Shown here: one piece after another, positions 45,915-54,072 of the stretch | Position numbering within the stretch: the first letter of the stretch is position 1 | How the letters are laid out: each line of letters begins with the position of its first letter | Origin: Corynebacterium humireducens NBRC 106098 = DSM 45392 | Lineage (GTDB): Bacteria > Actinomycetota > Actinomycetes > Mycobacteriales > Mycobacteriaceae | NCBI RefSeq assembly: GCF_000819445.1 | Contig: NZ_CP005286.1 | Coordinates: 496,001-560,000 of the forward strand | Direction of reading: 5' to 3' | Length of the DNA: 64,000 nt | Program-made: the position numbers and the translations under genes | Notes under the pieces: model-generated | What the model saw: the letters and a program-made list of their open reading frames with translations, nothing else | What the model was told of the DNA's origin: nothing | The model's database searches: none

Positions 45915-47450
45915 GCACCGCCGGGAAGGGCCGGGCGCTGGTCATCGGTGCCGGAGTCGCCGGTCTGGCCACCGCCGCGCTGCTGGGCCGTGAGGGTTAC
46001 GACGTCACCGTCCTCGAACGCACCGACGCCGTCGGCGGCCGCGCCGGGATCCACGAGGTCGACGGGTTCCGCTTCGACACCGGCCCCTCCTGGTACCTCA
46101 TGCCCGACGCCTTCGAGCACTTCTACCGACTGCTGGGCACGTCGAGTGAGGAGCAGCTCGACCTCGTCCCCTCGATCCCGCGTACCGGCTCTTCCCGGAG
46201 GGGGAGGAGCCCCTCGACGTGCCCTCCGGTCCCGGGATATTCCGGCTGGCGGAATCGCTCGAGCCCGGGGTGGGGGAGAAGCTGCGCCGCTACCTGGAGT
46301 CTGCGGGGGACTCCTACGGCATCGCCGTCGACAGGTTCCTCTGCACGACGTTCTCCGACCCCCGCTCCTTCCTCCACCCCGCGACGCTGCGCCGTTCGGT
46401 GAAGCTGACGACGCTGATCACGCAGAGCCTGGCGGGGTTCGTCGAGAAGCAGTTCCGGGACCACCGCCTGCGGCAGATGCTCACCTACCCGGCGGTGTTC
46501 CTGTCCTCGCACCCGGAGCGCACCCCCGCGCTGTACCACCTGATGAGTCACACGGACCTCGTGCAGGGGGTGCGTTTCCCGGTGGGCGGATTCGCGGCCG
46601 TCGTCCGGTCCCTCGAGAATCTCGCGCGGGAGCAGGGCGTGGAGTTTCGGCTGGGCGCGGAGGTGACCGCCATCCGCAGCGCTGAGGGCCGCGCCACCGG
46701 CGTCGAGCTCACCGACGGCACGCTTCTCGACGCCCCCTCGTCGTCTCCGCCGCCGACCTCCACCACACCGAGACCCGCCTGCTCCCGCCGGAGCAGCGCA
46801 CCTACCCGGAGAAGTACTGGAGGCGCCGCGAGCCGGGGCTGGGCACCGTCCTCGTCCTGGCCGGCGTGCGGGGCGAGCTCCCGGAGTTGACGCACCACAA
46901 CCTGCTGTTCTCCCGCGACTGGACCCCCGACTTCGACGCCGTCTTCGACGGCACCGGCTCGGGGCGTGCCTCCCGGTCGATCTACGTGTCCAAGACCTCC
47001 GCCACGGAGACCGACGTGGCACCGGAGGGGCACGAGAACCTCTTCCTCCTGGTCCCCGTCGCCGCCGACCCCGCCCTCGGGCACGGGTCCCTCTACCGGG
47101 GGACCGGATCGCCCGCGGTGGAGGCCATCGCCGATACCGCGCTCAGGCAGCTCGGCGAGTGGGCCGGCGTCCCCGACCTCGGCGACCGCGTGGTCGTGCG
47201 GGAGCCCCTCGGCCCGGCGGACTTCGAGTCGCAGTTCCACTCCTGGTCCGGCGGTTCCATCGGCCCCGCGCACACGCTGTGGCAGTCGGCCTTCTTCCGC
47301 GGCCGCAACGCCTCCCGCAAGGTGCAGGGCCTCTACTACGCCGGTGCGACCACCGTCCCGGGCGTCGGTGTGCCGATGTGCCTCATCTCCGCGGAGAACG
47401 TGGTCAAGCGCCTGCGCGGAGACCGCTCCGCCGGGCCGCTGGAGGGGTGA
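45911..47450 (+). pseudogene. crtI: Phytoene desaturase with two single-base frameshifts
   Basis: The three reading-frame pieces together give a complete CrtI-type FAD desaturase of about 513 residues. Piece 1 starts at ATG 45911 with VIGAGVAGLATAALLGREGY. Piece 2 runs from about 46171 (DVPSGPGIFRLAESL), and piece 3 from about 46738 to the C-terminal GLYYAGATTVPGVGVPMCLI. The breaks are at 46168-46171 (GTCCCCTCG) and 46733-46737 (GCCCCCTCG). Adding one C to each run restores the family sequence. Either the gene is inactive or these are homopolymer sequencing errors. It is coupled to crtB by ATGA. No other damage is visible, which favours error or recent loss. Confidence 0.85.
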
Positions 47451-47533
47451 GGGGCCGGGGATCTCCCCGCTAGGATCGGGAATCATTCACCCCCCGGTGG
47501 CCGTGATCCGACCCGACACGAAAGGAGAGCCCC

Positions 47534-47641
47534 ATGAACGGCTCTGCCTGGTATCTCTTCGAGTTTCTCTTCTGGAACGTGTTCGCCCGCTCGAGTCTGC
47601 TGCTCGACTCGGCGACCTTCCTCTCCAGCCTCGGAGGCTGA
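47534..47641 (+). CDS. 35-residue small protein candidate
   Basis: This short ORF encodes 35 residues, beginning MNGSAWYLFEFLFWNVF and ending FLSSLGG. AAAGGAG (47521-47527) lies 6 nt before the ATG, one of the clearest ribosome-binding sites in this part of the window. A -10-like TAGGAT is at 47471-47476. The product is hydrophobic and aromatic, with no signal peptide and few charges, so membrane association is likely. Very short porins without signal peptides (PorA/PorH type) are known in corynebacteria, but I see no specific match. It may be transcribed with crtBI or alone. Confidence 0.5.
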   Translation: MNGSAWYLFEFLFWNVFARSSLLLDSATFLSSLGG

Positions 47642-47772
47642 CGCCGACGCCAGGGTGACCCGTGCCGTGAGCGTCTGGTACTCCCTTTTCAGGGGTGGTT
47701 TCCGGAAATGGTGGCGGACGTCACGCCGGCTCGCCATCATGGGGTGAATATCGACCCAGAAAGGACCACCTC

Positions 47773-48126
47773 ATGCAGCCGACCTCCGATCACCCCTACG
47801 CGATGGCCAAGCGGGCCGGTGACTTCATCTTCGTCTCCGGTGCGCTGTCCGTGGACAAGGACTACCAGCCGGTTGAAGGCCGCAGGGAGGCCCTCGCGGC
47901 GGCACTCGAGCGCATGACCGAGCGCCTCGCCACCGCGGGCGGCGAGCTCAAGGACCTGGTGAAGCTCACGTACTTCGTCACGGACATCACCCTGCGCGAG
48001 GAGGCCAATGAGCAGTTCTCCGAGCACTTCGCGGAGGCCCGCCCGGCGCGCACCTTCCTCGAGGCCTCGAACCTGCCCTACGGGGCGACGGTGGAGATTG
48101 ACGCGATCGCGTACGTGGGGGAGTGA
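47773..48126 (+). CDS. ridA: RidA (YjgF/YER057c/UK114) family protein
   Basis: This 117-residue member of the RidA family hydrolyses reactive enamines/imines formed by PLP enzymes. GDFIFVSGALSVDK, LVKLTYFVTDIT and the C-terminal active-site arginine segment RPARTFLEASNLPYGATVEI are conserved. GAAAGGA lies before the ATG at 47773. It is the last gene with host-like composition before the AT-richer island. Confidence 0.93.
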   Translation: MQPTSDHPYAMAKRAGDFIFVSGALSVDKDYQPVEGRREALAAALERMTERLATAGGELKDLVKLTYFVTDITLREEANEQFSEHFAEARPARTFLEASNLPYGATVEIDAIAYVGE

Positions 48127-48519
48127 CCGAATAGGAGGGACGTAATTGTTTGAAGCGCATACGAACCTAAGAACTTGAGAAGGTGTTTCGCGAAAACTCG
48201 TGATTTACATGCGCTGCTCGTTGGTATTGGGAAGTGATCTCGAATTTGGATTGAATTCAGTTTTCGATATTGATGGGCAATTTGGATAGTCATTGCGATC
48301 GTGTCGCCACACCTGATGTCTAAATCCTTGGGCAAGTGCGGTCTTCCTGCAAGGTCTGACATTTATGAGAGGTCTGACTCCGCTATTGAGGTTAGTGGCA
48401 ATGGCGAAACAAGGTGCTGCTTCGTTGAGGTCTCGATGTTCTTCCTCGGGAGGTTATGAACGGTGTGAGCGCAAACATGAGAACTTCCATGACACGCTGC
48501 AACTCCCCCACTGACCATT
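48127..48519. other. AT-rich non-coding stretch at the island's left edge
   Basis: About 390 nt of clearly lower GC than the flanks follows ridA. Neither strand gives a convincing protein, and no hairpin-plus-T terminator, tRNA or attachment-site-like repeat was recognised. It is probably remnant mobile DNA. Confidence 0.5.
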
Positions 48520-49143
48520 GCGGGAAGACAACGCCTCGTCCACCTGGTCTTTAAACAAGGTGGGACCCATCGCCGAGCCGCAGAACGATTCCATGTACCT
48601 GCTGACACCGTCAACGGGTGGGTGCAACGAGCCCGGGCCTGCGAAGACCTGTCCGACCGGACCAGTCGGCCCCGTTCCTGCCTACACCGACTACGCGCAC
48701 GCACCGAACGACGCCTCATCACTCTGCGTGTCACCCGCCGGTTGGGACCGCACCGTATCGGCTATCACGATCCACAGTGGGCCAGATCCTGGCCCTGTGC
48801 GACATTCCCCGCCTGGCGGTATACAGCCAGCCCGGCGCTGCGAGTATCTCCACCCCGGTGACATGGCCCACGTCGCCATCAAAAACTTGGACTCATGCCT
48901 GACGGGGGTGGGGAGAGAATCTACAGTCGTGGCTCTGCACAGAACCACACCTCAGGACGCTAACGTGATGCTCAGTCGCGGCCGGGGCGTTGGGTATATC
49001 TACCTTGCTCACGTCGTCGAGGACCATTCCCGTGTGGCCTACTTCGAGACCCTGGGAGATGAGAGGAGGGGGACCGCTGCCGGGGTCTGGACCCGCGCCT
49101 GGGCCTTTGGGTTTCAAAGTGACGCGGGTGATGACCGATAACG
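48520..49143 (+). pseudogene. IS481-family transposase remnant, 5' part
   Basis: Two frames contain IS481-like transposase sequence. One carries RTSRPRSCLHRL and LRVTRRLGPHRIGYH (the helix-turn-helix region, to about 48800). The other carries RCEYLHPGDMAHVAIKNL, then YIYLAHVVEDHSRVAYFETL and the VMTDNG-like catalytic Asp region. A frameshift lies near 48800-48840. The reading frame is cut at about 49143 by the ISL3 insertion, and its 3' part resumes at 52428. The element is old and inactive. Confidence 0.75.
49136..49143. repeat. Target-site duplication CGATAACG, left copy
   Basis: CGATAACG directly precedes the left ISL3 terminus and is repeated at 52428-52435. Eight bases is the usual ISL3-family duplication length. 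Confidence 0.9.
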
Positions 49144-49235
49144 GGCTCTTCACGATTTGGAGTGCGTAGCTGACCACGGGGTGGGGTTCGGGGTGGCAGG
49201 GCCCGACCCCCGGAAAGTAGACACAGGGGATGTGA

Positions 49236-50132
49236 TCAGGAAGCAGATCTCAGCATAACAGGACACCGCTCCTCAAACACTGCTGGCGCGAGATATTTAC
49301 ACCAGGAATGTCGACGCGTGGTGTTGTAGCGGGTACACCAGCGGAAAACATCTCGCCGGCACTGCAACTGATTGGTAAACGTCTTCGCGTCCTGGAGGAC
49401 CTCGCGCTTCAACGCGGCGTTAAATGACTCCGCCAAGGCATTGTCAGCACTGGCACCAATCGCGCCCATCGACTGCCGGATCCCTAACTCCCCGCACGTG
49501 TCCTGGAACGCATGCGAGGTATAGACACTTCCGTGATCCGAGTGAAAAACAGCATCCTTTAGACTTCCACGCTGTCCCTTCGCCATCACCAGCGCGTCCT
49601 GGACCAGGGAGGTGCGCATGTGATCGGCGATCGCGAAGCCGACCAGCCGGCGGGAATAGCAGTCGATGACGGTGGCCAGGTACATATTCGACCCGTCCGC
49701 GATCGGCAGGTAGGTGATGTCGCCGACGTAGACCCGATTGGGATGCTCAGCGGTGAATTTCCTTCCCACGAGATCCGGAAAAACCGACTTCTTTCCCTCG
49801 GACACCGGGGTGGTGATCTTGCGTTTCTTCGAATACCCGAACAGCTTCAACGAGCGCATGATGCGGGCGACTTTCTTGTGGTTGACCGGGGTTGCGGTCG
49901 AATCGTCGTTGAGTTCCGCAGTGATGCGTTTCGCCCCGTAGCATCCGCGTTCCTTGGTGAACACGGCCTTGACCCTTGCGCCGAGGATCGCGTCGCTGAG
50001 CAGACGTTTCTTCCTGGTGGCGGAGGTGTTTTTCCATTTGTAGTACGAGGACCGATTGAGCTGGAGGACCTCGCATAACCGCTTAACCGAATGGTCGTTC
50101 CGGGCGTCGTCAACGAACTGGAAGCGGATCAC
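49236..50132 (-). CDS. IS3-family transposase OrfB (integrase core)
   Basis: This 298-residue DDE transposase is complete. It has an HTH_21-like N terminus (ERGCYGAKRITAELNDD), then VYVGDITYLPIADG (first Asp), FHSDHGSVYTSHAF (second Asp) and DNALAESFNAALKRE (Glu). It opens with GTG overlapping the orfA stop and is in the -1 frame relative to orfA, so it is normally made as an OrfAB fusion by -1 frameshifting. All catalytic residues are present, so the element could still be mobile. Confidence 0.93.
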   Translation of the reverse strand: MIRFQFVDDARNDHSVKRLCEVLQLNRSSYYKWKNTSATRKKRLLSDAILGARVKAVFTKERGCYGAKRITAELNDDSTATPVNHKKVARIMRSLKLFGYSKKRKITTPVSEGKKSVFPDLVGRKFTAEHPNRVYVGDITYLPIADGSNMYLATVIDCYSRRLVGFAIADHMRTSLVQDALVMAKGQRGSLKDAVFHSDHGSVYTSHAFQDTCGELGIRQSMGAIGASADNALAESFNAALKREVLQDAKTFTNQLQCRRDVFRWCTRYNTTRRHSWCKYLAPAVFEERCPVMLRSAS

Positions 50133-50443
50133 CAGTTCGTCTCTTCCGCAAAATATTTCGCGGCCTTGCGCAGAATGTCGCGTTCCTCCCGGAGTCTGCG
50201 AACTTCTCGTTCCAGCTGGCGGATGCGTTCCGCTTCGGTCACCACGGTCGGTGTGTCAGAGCTGGAGGAAGAATCCGAGCTGCTGGTGCGGGCGCCGGTG
50301 CCGTATTTGCGGACCCAGATCTGGAGCGTGTTGCGGTTGACGCCGAGTTCTGTGGCGAGGGCGTTGATCGATACCCCGGGTGAGTTCTCGTAGAGGGCGA
50401 CCGCGTCGCGGCGGAACTCCTCGGTGTAGGTCTTGATCGGCAT
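50129..50443 (-). CDS. IS3-family OrfA (helix-turn-helix protein)
   Basis: This 104-residue protein has the HTH_Tnp_1 domain TEEFRRDAVALYENSPGVSI, then NALATELGVNRNTLQIWVRKY. A Ser-rich linker and a leucine-zipper-like coiled coil (RIRQLEREVRRLREERDILR) follow. It binds the IS ends and dimerises with OrfAB. The stop overlaps orfB in GTGA. Confidence 0.93.
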   Translation of the reverse strand: MPIKTYTEEFRRDAVALYENSPGVSINALATELGVNRNTLQIWVRKYGTGARTSSSDSSSSSDTPTVVTEAERIRQLEREVRRLREERDILRKAAKYFAEETNW

Positions 50444-50515
50444 GGTGGCAGGTTACCTTTCTTCCCCGGCAGAAAGCCGGGTTGTCGGGTGTCTACCAAA
50501 CAGGGGTCAGGTCCA

Positions 50516-51428
50516 TGAGGTAGTCCGTCCTGGTCAGTAGCGTGCGACGGTGCTTGTACAGCGGATCGTCCTTGCGGCCCCGGCGTCCGGTGGTCTCTCG
50601 TTGGAGCCGTTGCCGGCATCCGGTGAGCTTGTCAGCTGCCAGATGGACCACGTGAAAGGGATCCATGACCTTGGTGGCGCCCGGGAGGACCTGGTCGACA
50701 GCGCTGGCGTAGCCGGTGAACCCGTCCATGGTCACGACCTGCACCTGCTCCCGGAAGCCAGGGTCGCGTTCCTGCAGCCACGTGCGCAGCACGTCTGCGC
50801 TGCGGCCTGGGCGGATATCCAGTAGTCGGGCCGGCCCACGTCCGTCGACCAGCGGGGTGAGGTCGACCAGGATCGTCACCAGGTTGGACGGCTGGCCTGG
50901 CTTTCGGGTGTGCTTCCAGACATGTTCGTCCACACCGAGGATCCGGACTCCATCGAGGTGGGAAGCATTGTCGTAGACGAGCTGGCGGCAGGCATCCAGT
51001 GCGACCTGGTTGACCAGCTCCCACCCGACGCCCAGCGCTGTGGCGGTCGCAGCCACGCTCATCCGGTCAATCGCTAGTCGCTGGAGGACCCAGCGGGTGA
51101 CGCGGTGGGTGAGCTTGGATCGGTCATCCGCGCAGGCCAGTGAAGCCTGGAAGATCTTGCGGGGACAGGACGCCATCGTGCACAGGAATCTGGGGACGCG
51201 CACATGCAGGCGGGTGGGGAACCCCACCACCGGCAGGTCGACCAGAGTCCGGACCACGTGATCACGTTTCGTCCCGGGGTGTCCGCACTCGGGACAGGTG
51301 GTGGCCACGGCCACCGGGGTGGCGTCGATGATGGTGATGTTGCCGGCGTCAGCGGCTCCGGTGATGGTCAGGCCGATTTCTGCCGTGCGGCAGATGGTGT
51401 CGGCGACGAGGTTGCCACTAGGCTGCAC
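50516..51428 (-). pseudogene. ISL3-family transposase, N-terminal fragment (copy B)
   Basis: The frame starts MQPSGNLVADTICRTAEIGL and keeps the N-terminal zinc finger (CPECGHPGTKRDH) and the first and second catalytic Asp regions (LGVDEHVWKH, VMDPFHVVHLA). It is cut after RTDYL by the IS3 element, so it lacks the catalytic Glu and C terminus. About 304 of an expected 400-plus residues remain. The short frame continuation to 50493 is IS3 sequence. Confidence 0.85.
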
Positions 51429-51556
51429 AGTAGGGTCCTGGTTCGGTCAGATGGAAGCTTCGCAACTCTCATCTTGTACCGGCCAGGACCTCTACATGTT
51501 GTGCCACCCCGAACCCCACCCCGTGGTCAGCTACGCACTCCAAATCGTGAAGAGCC

Positions 51557-52414
51557 GACAATGCTTCCCACCTCGATGGAGTCCGGATCCTCGGTGTGGA
51601 CGAACATGTCTGGAAGCACACCCGAAAGCCAGGCCAGCCGTCCAACCTGGTGACGATCCTGGTCGACCTCACCCCGCTGGTCGACGGACGTGGGCCGGCC
51701 CGACTACTGGATATCCGCCCAGGCCGCAGCGCAGACGTGCTGCGCACGTGGCTGCAGGAACGCGACCCTGGCTTCCGGGAGCAGGTGCAGGTCGTGACCA
51801 TGGACGGGTTCACCGGCTACGCCAGCGCTGTCGACCAGGTCCTCCCGGGCGCCACCAAGGTCATGGATCCCTTTCACGTGGTCCATCTGGCAGCTGACAA
51901 GCTCACCGGATGCCGGCAACGGCTCCAACGAGAGACCACCGGACGCCGGGGCCGCAAGGACGATCCGCTGTACAAGCACCGTCGCACGCTACTGACCAGG
52001 ACGGACTACCTCACCGAGCGGCAGAAACAGCGACTGGACATGCTGTGGGCCACCGATGACGACTACGTGGCCCTGGAGGTGACGTGGATGTTCTATCAGG
52101 ACGTGATCCAGGCGTACGGGCATCCGAAGAAGTCGGAGGGCAAGAAGTTGATGGACCGGATCATCAACACCCTGCGCAAAGGCTTGCCGAAAGGTCTGGA
52201 GGAGCTGGCTCAACTCGGGAGAACCCTGTGGCGTCGGCGGGAAGATGTCCTGGCGTACTTCGATATCGGGGCGTCCAACGGTCCGGTCGAGGCGATCAAC
52301 GGACGGCTTGAGCATCTACGCGGGATTGCTCTGGGGTTCAGGAATCTCAACCACTACATCTTGCGGTCACTGATCCACTCCGGCCAGATACACAACCGGA
52401 TCAACGCACTCTAA
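51557..52414 (+). pseudogene. ISL3-family transposase, C-terminal fragment (copy A)
   Basis: The frame picks up at DNASHLDGVRILGVDEHVWKH, joined directly to the end of inverted copy B, and runs to the natural stop. It retains both Asp regions and the Glu segment NGPVEAINGRLEHLRG, but lacks the zinc finger and helix-turn-helix. A GTG at 51596 could open a 272-residue product. It probably cannot bind the element ends by itself. Confidence 0.85.
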
Positions 52415-52427
52415 ATCGTGAAGAGCC

Positions 52428-52628
52428 CGATAACGGAGCCTGATACCGTTCCTGTGCGTTTGCCGCTTCCCTCGGCGAGGATGTGATGACCGAGTGGGCC
52501 TACGCCCAGCCCTATGCGAGCAAGCAACGTATGCGGATTTCTTGCATAACTACAATTTCCACCCAGACCGCTATCGGCAGGCTAGCTCCAAGCGATGCGT
52601 TCACAACGTCACAGAGCAGTACACCTAG
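52428..52628 (+). pseudogene. IS481-family transposase remnant, 3' part
   Basis: After the right-hand CGATAACG the broken IS481-type frame resumes with TEWAYAQPYASKQ. It then shifts frame to FLHNYNFHPDRYRQASSK, then HNVTEQYT and a TAG at 52626-52628. This is the usual IS481 C terminus, with one frameshift near 52530-52545. It ends 5 nt before the stop of the convergent ATPase gene. Confidence 0.75.
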
Positions 52629-52633
52629 GGCCG

Positions 52634-53938
52634 CTAGTCTGTCGGCGGTAAGAGAGTTGTATTTCTGCTCTCGGGAAGGTGTATGGCCTTCAGTGAACTC
52701 GGGGCCCATCTTAGGTAGTAGGCAAAAAATGGGTCTACCAAGTGTAGCGTGGAATATTCGGGATCGTAATCGAGGACAGGCTCACCTTCGATTTTCTCTC
52801 TAGCGATGTTGGTCATTTGGTCGAGTACGTTTGTTACCTCATGTCGCTGCGGTAAGTCCGATTTCATGACTTCGCGAAGGGCACTGCGTATTTCGTCGTA
52901 CGTGAGCATTGTGCGTGGTCCGGTATGCTCTATTGCAGCCAAAACGGCGCCGTAGATATCAGTATGTACTCCACTTTTTAGAATGCGCGGCTTTCGGTCA
53001 GTGCGAGTTCTAGGGCCAGTTTTCAGCAAGTCAAATGCAGACTTAGAGGTGGCCGATGCCTTCTGCTCGAAGAATGGTTTCCATTCGGGAGCTGTCAGTG
53101 TGAGAGCATGCTCACTCCCTCGTCTTGCTCCGTTCTCATGGCAAAGTTCAAGGCAGTGAGTCTGCATGAGATGCGGACTTCCGAAACTCTCGTCTACTAG
53201 TCGATCGACGATTTCTGGATTGCATTGGAAATTCAGTGCGGAGAATCCCTGACGGGCAATAAGGGCGAGGTCATGGTTGCTCCAGGGCTCGACAGTGAGT
53301 GTTTCGACCCTTGCGGTCATTTCCTTCTCGACTCGCACTACATCGTAAGCTCTGTGGGGGACGGCAGCTACAATTACGCCCAGTCCGTCGAATATAAGAT
53401 CTTTAAGGCCTCTGACGATATTGAGTTGTTCAGAGCTTTCAATATAGTGGAAATCGTCGACAATGATAGCTGGAGCCTGGTCCTCTCGCATTAGTTTTCG
53501 CAACCATTTGCGGGCTGCGGGCCGAGGTTGTGAAGCGCGGCTACGTGCTATTGACTTGAGTCTTGAAGATTCTGAATGCGATTCGGCTGATCCTCGTGCT
53601 ATATGTGCATCGATTTCCGCGTTATATGACTCGCCGATGGTTCCCTCTACTGCTCCTGCGATAGAGTGGTCGGTGAAGACTTCTAGTTCGTCGCAAATTG
53701 CTTCCCAGAAATCTTGGGCTGAGTCAATTGCTCCTCCTGAAAGCCAAACAGCATTTGGAATGAGCCGCTTCAAGAGTACGGTTTTTCCGGATTTCGTAGG
53801 GCCAGACACCGACAGTAGGGGCTTCTGCTTTCTTGAAACCCATTCCTCTAGTTCGGGCTCAAGTGATAGGTGTTCCCGCTTAACGTAAGTTTCTGTTGGC
53901 ATACCGCCCGGAATAAAGACCTCGTCTACTCTCTTCAT
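52634..53938 (-). CDS. Orphan P-loop ATPase (AAA/STAND-like) in the AT-rich island
   Basis: This 434-residue ATPase has Walker A GPTKSGKT at residues 46-53, Walker B IIVDDFHY from residue 158, and a probable sensor strand VIVAAVPHRAYDVV. A C-terminal winged-helix-like region follows, ending in LHLVDPFFAYYLRW, a pattern seen in archaeal-type ATPases and other STAND-like NTPases. A Ser/Arg-rich insert (SAESHSESSRLKSIARSRAS) lies between the Walker motifs. There are no membrane helices. ATG 53938 is chosen over TTG 53956; no ribosome-binding site is clear. GC content near 50 percent is far below the neighbours, indicating transfer. Such lone NTPases are sometimes defence genes, but nothing here proves it. 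Confidence 0.7.
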   Translation of the reverse strand: MKRVDEVFIPGGMPTETYVKREHLSLEPELEEWVSRKQKPLLSVSGPTKSGKTVLLKRLIPNAVWLSGGAIDSAQDFWEAICDELEVFTDHSIAGAVEGTIGESYNAEIDAHIARGSAESHSESSRLKSIARSRASQPRPAARKWLRKLMREDQAPAIIVDDFHYIESSEQLNIVRGLKDLIFDGLGVIVAAVPHRAYDVVRVEKEMTARVETLTVEPWSNHDLALIARQGFSALNFQCNPEIVDRLVDESFGSPHLMQTHCLELCHENGARRGSEHALTLTAPEWKPFFEQKASATSKSAFDLLKTGPRTRTDRKPRILKSGVHTDIYGAVLAAIEHTGPRTMLTYDEIRSALREVMKSDLPQRHEVTNVLDQMTNIAREKIEGEPVLDYDPEYSTLHLVDPFFAYYLRWAPSSLKAIHLPESRNTTLLPPTD

Positions 53939-54000
53939 GTTCGTAGACTGTATCAAACCGCAGTGGGTTCTCGACGTGTCTGGAAGGTCTAATCTTCATT

Positions 54001-54019
54001 GACTGTCAACGAGACAGTC
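54001..54019. repeat. Inverted repeat between the island ATPase and lcpA
   Basis: GACTGTC (54001-54007) pairs with GACAGTC (54013-54019) around AACGA. It lies between the ATPase start and the lcpA stop. It could be an operator for the ATPase or a weak lcpA terminator; no T-run is present. Confidence 0.4.
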
Positions 54020-54072
54020 TCGGTATGTTCGTGCGAGCTATGTCCTAGAGCTTGATGGATTCTCGTGAAGTC

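Larger units (their letters stand above)
49199..50515 (-). mobile_element. IS3-family insertion sequence
   Basis: This element of about 1.3 kb is read on the minus strand. Its imperfect terminal repeats of 26-27 bp share GTAGACAC at their inner ends (49199-49224 and 50489-50515). The boundaries are set by comparison with the two ISL3 copies, which stop matching at exactly these points. No 3-bp duplication is seen because the flanks come from different parts of ISL3, implying an adjacent deletion after insertion. Confidence 0.85.
49144..52427. mobile_element. Nested ISL3-family element (copy A containing inverted copy B and an IS3 element)
   Basis: The outer ends GGCTCTTCACGATTTGGAGT (from 49144) and, inverted, GGCTCTTCACGATTTAGAGT (to 52427) are ISL3-type terminal repeats flanked by CGATAACG. 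Inside, copy A keeps only its first 55 bp (49144-49198) and its last 871 bp (51557-52427). A second ISL3 copy B lies inverted at 50516-51556, starting with the same 55 bp. An IS3 element fills 49199-50515. Segments 50516-50972 and 51557-52013 form a 457-bp inverted repeat. Confidence 0.88.

Noticed and set aside
46166..46740. Programmed -1 frameshifting in crtI
   Set aside because: CCCC is a poor slippery site, two events would be needed, and no stimulatory structure was seen. Homopolymer error or mutation is simpler.
47534..47641. Naming the 35-residue peptide as PorA or PorH
   Set aside because: Size and lack of a signal peptide fit, but no shared sequence motif could be recognised.
48078..48734. 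Minus-strand open frames in the AT-rich stretch after ridA
   Set aside because: They have no recognisable domains or ribosome-binding sites and overlap ridA and the IS481 remnant.
48127..54072. A prophage, CRISPR array or integrative element with attachment sites
   Set aside because: No integrase of the tyrosine or serine type, no phage genes, no spaced repeats and no tRNA edge were found. Only insertion sequences and one ATPase are present.
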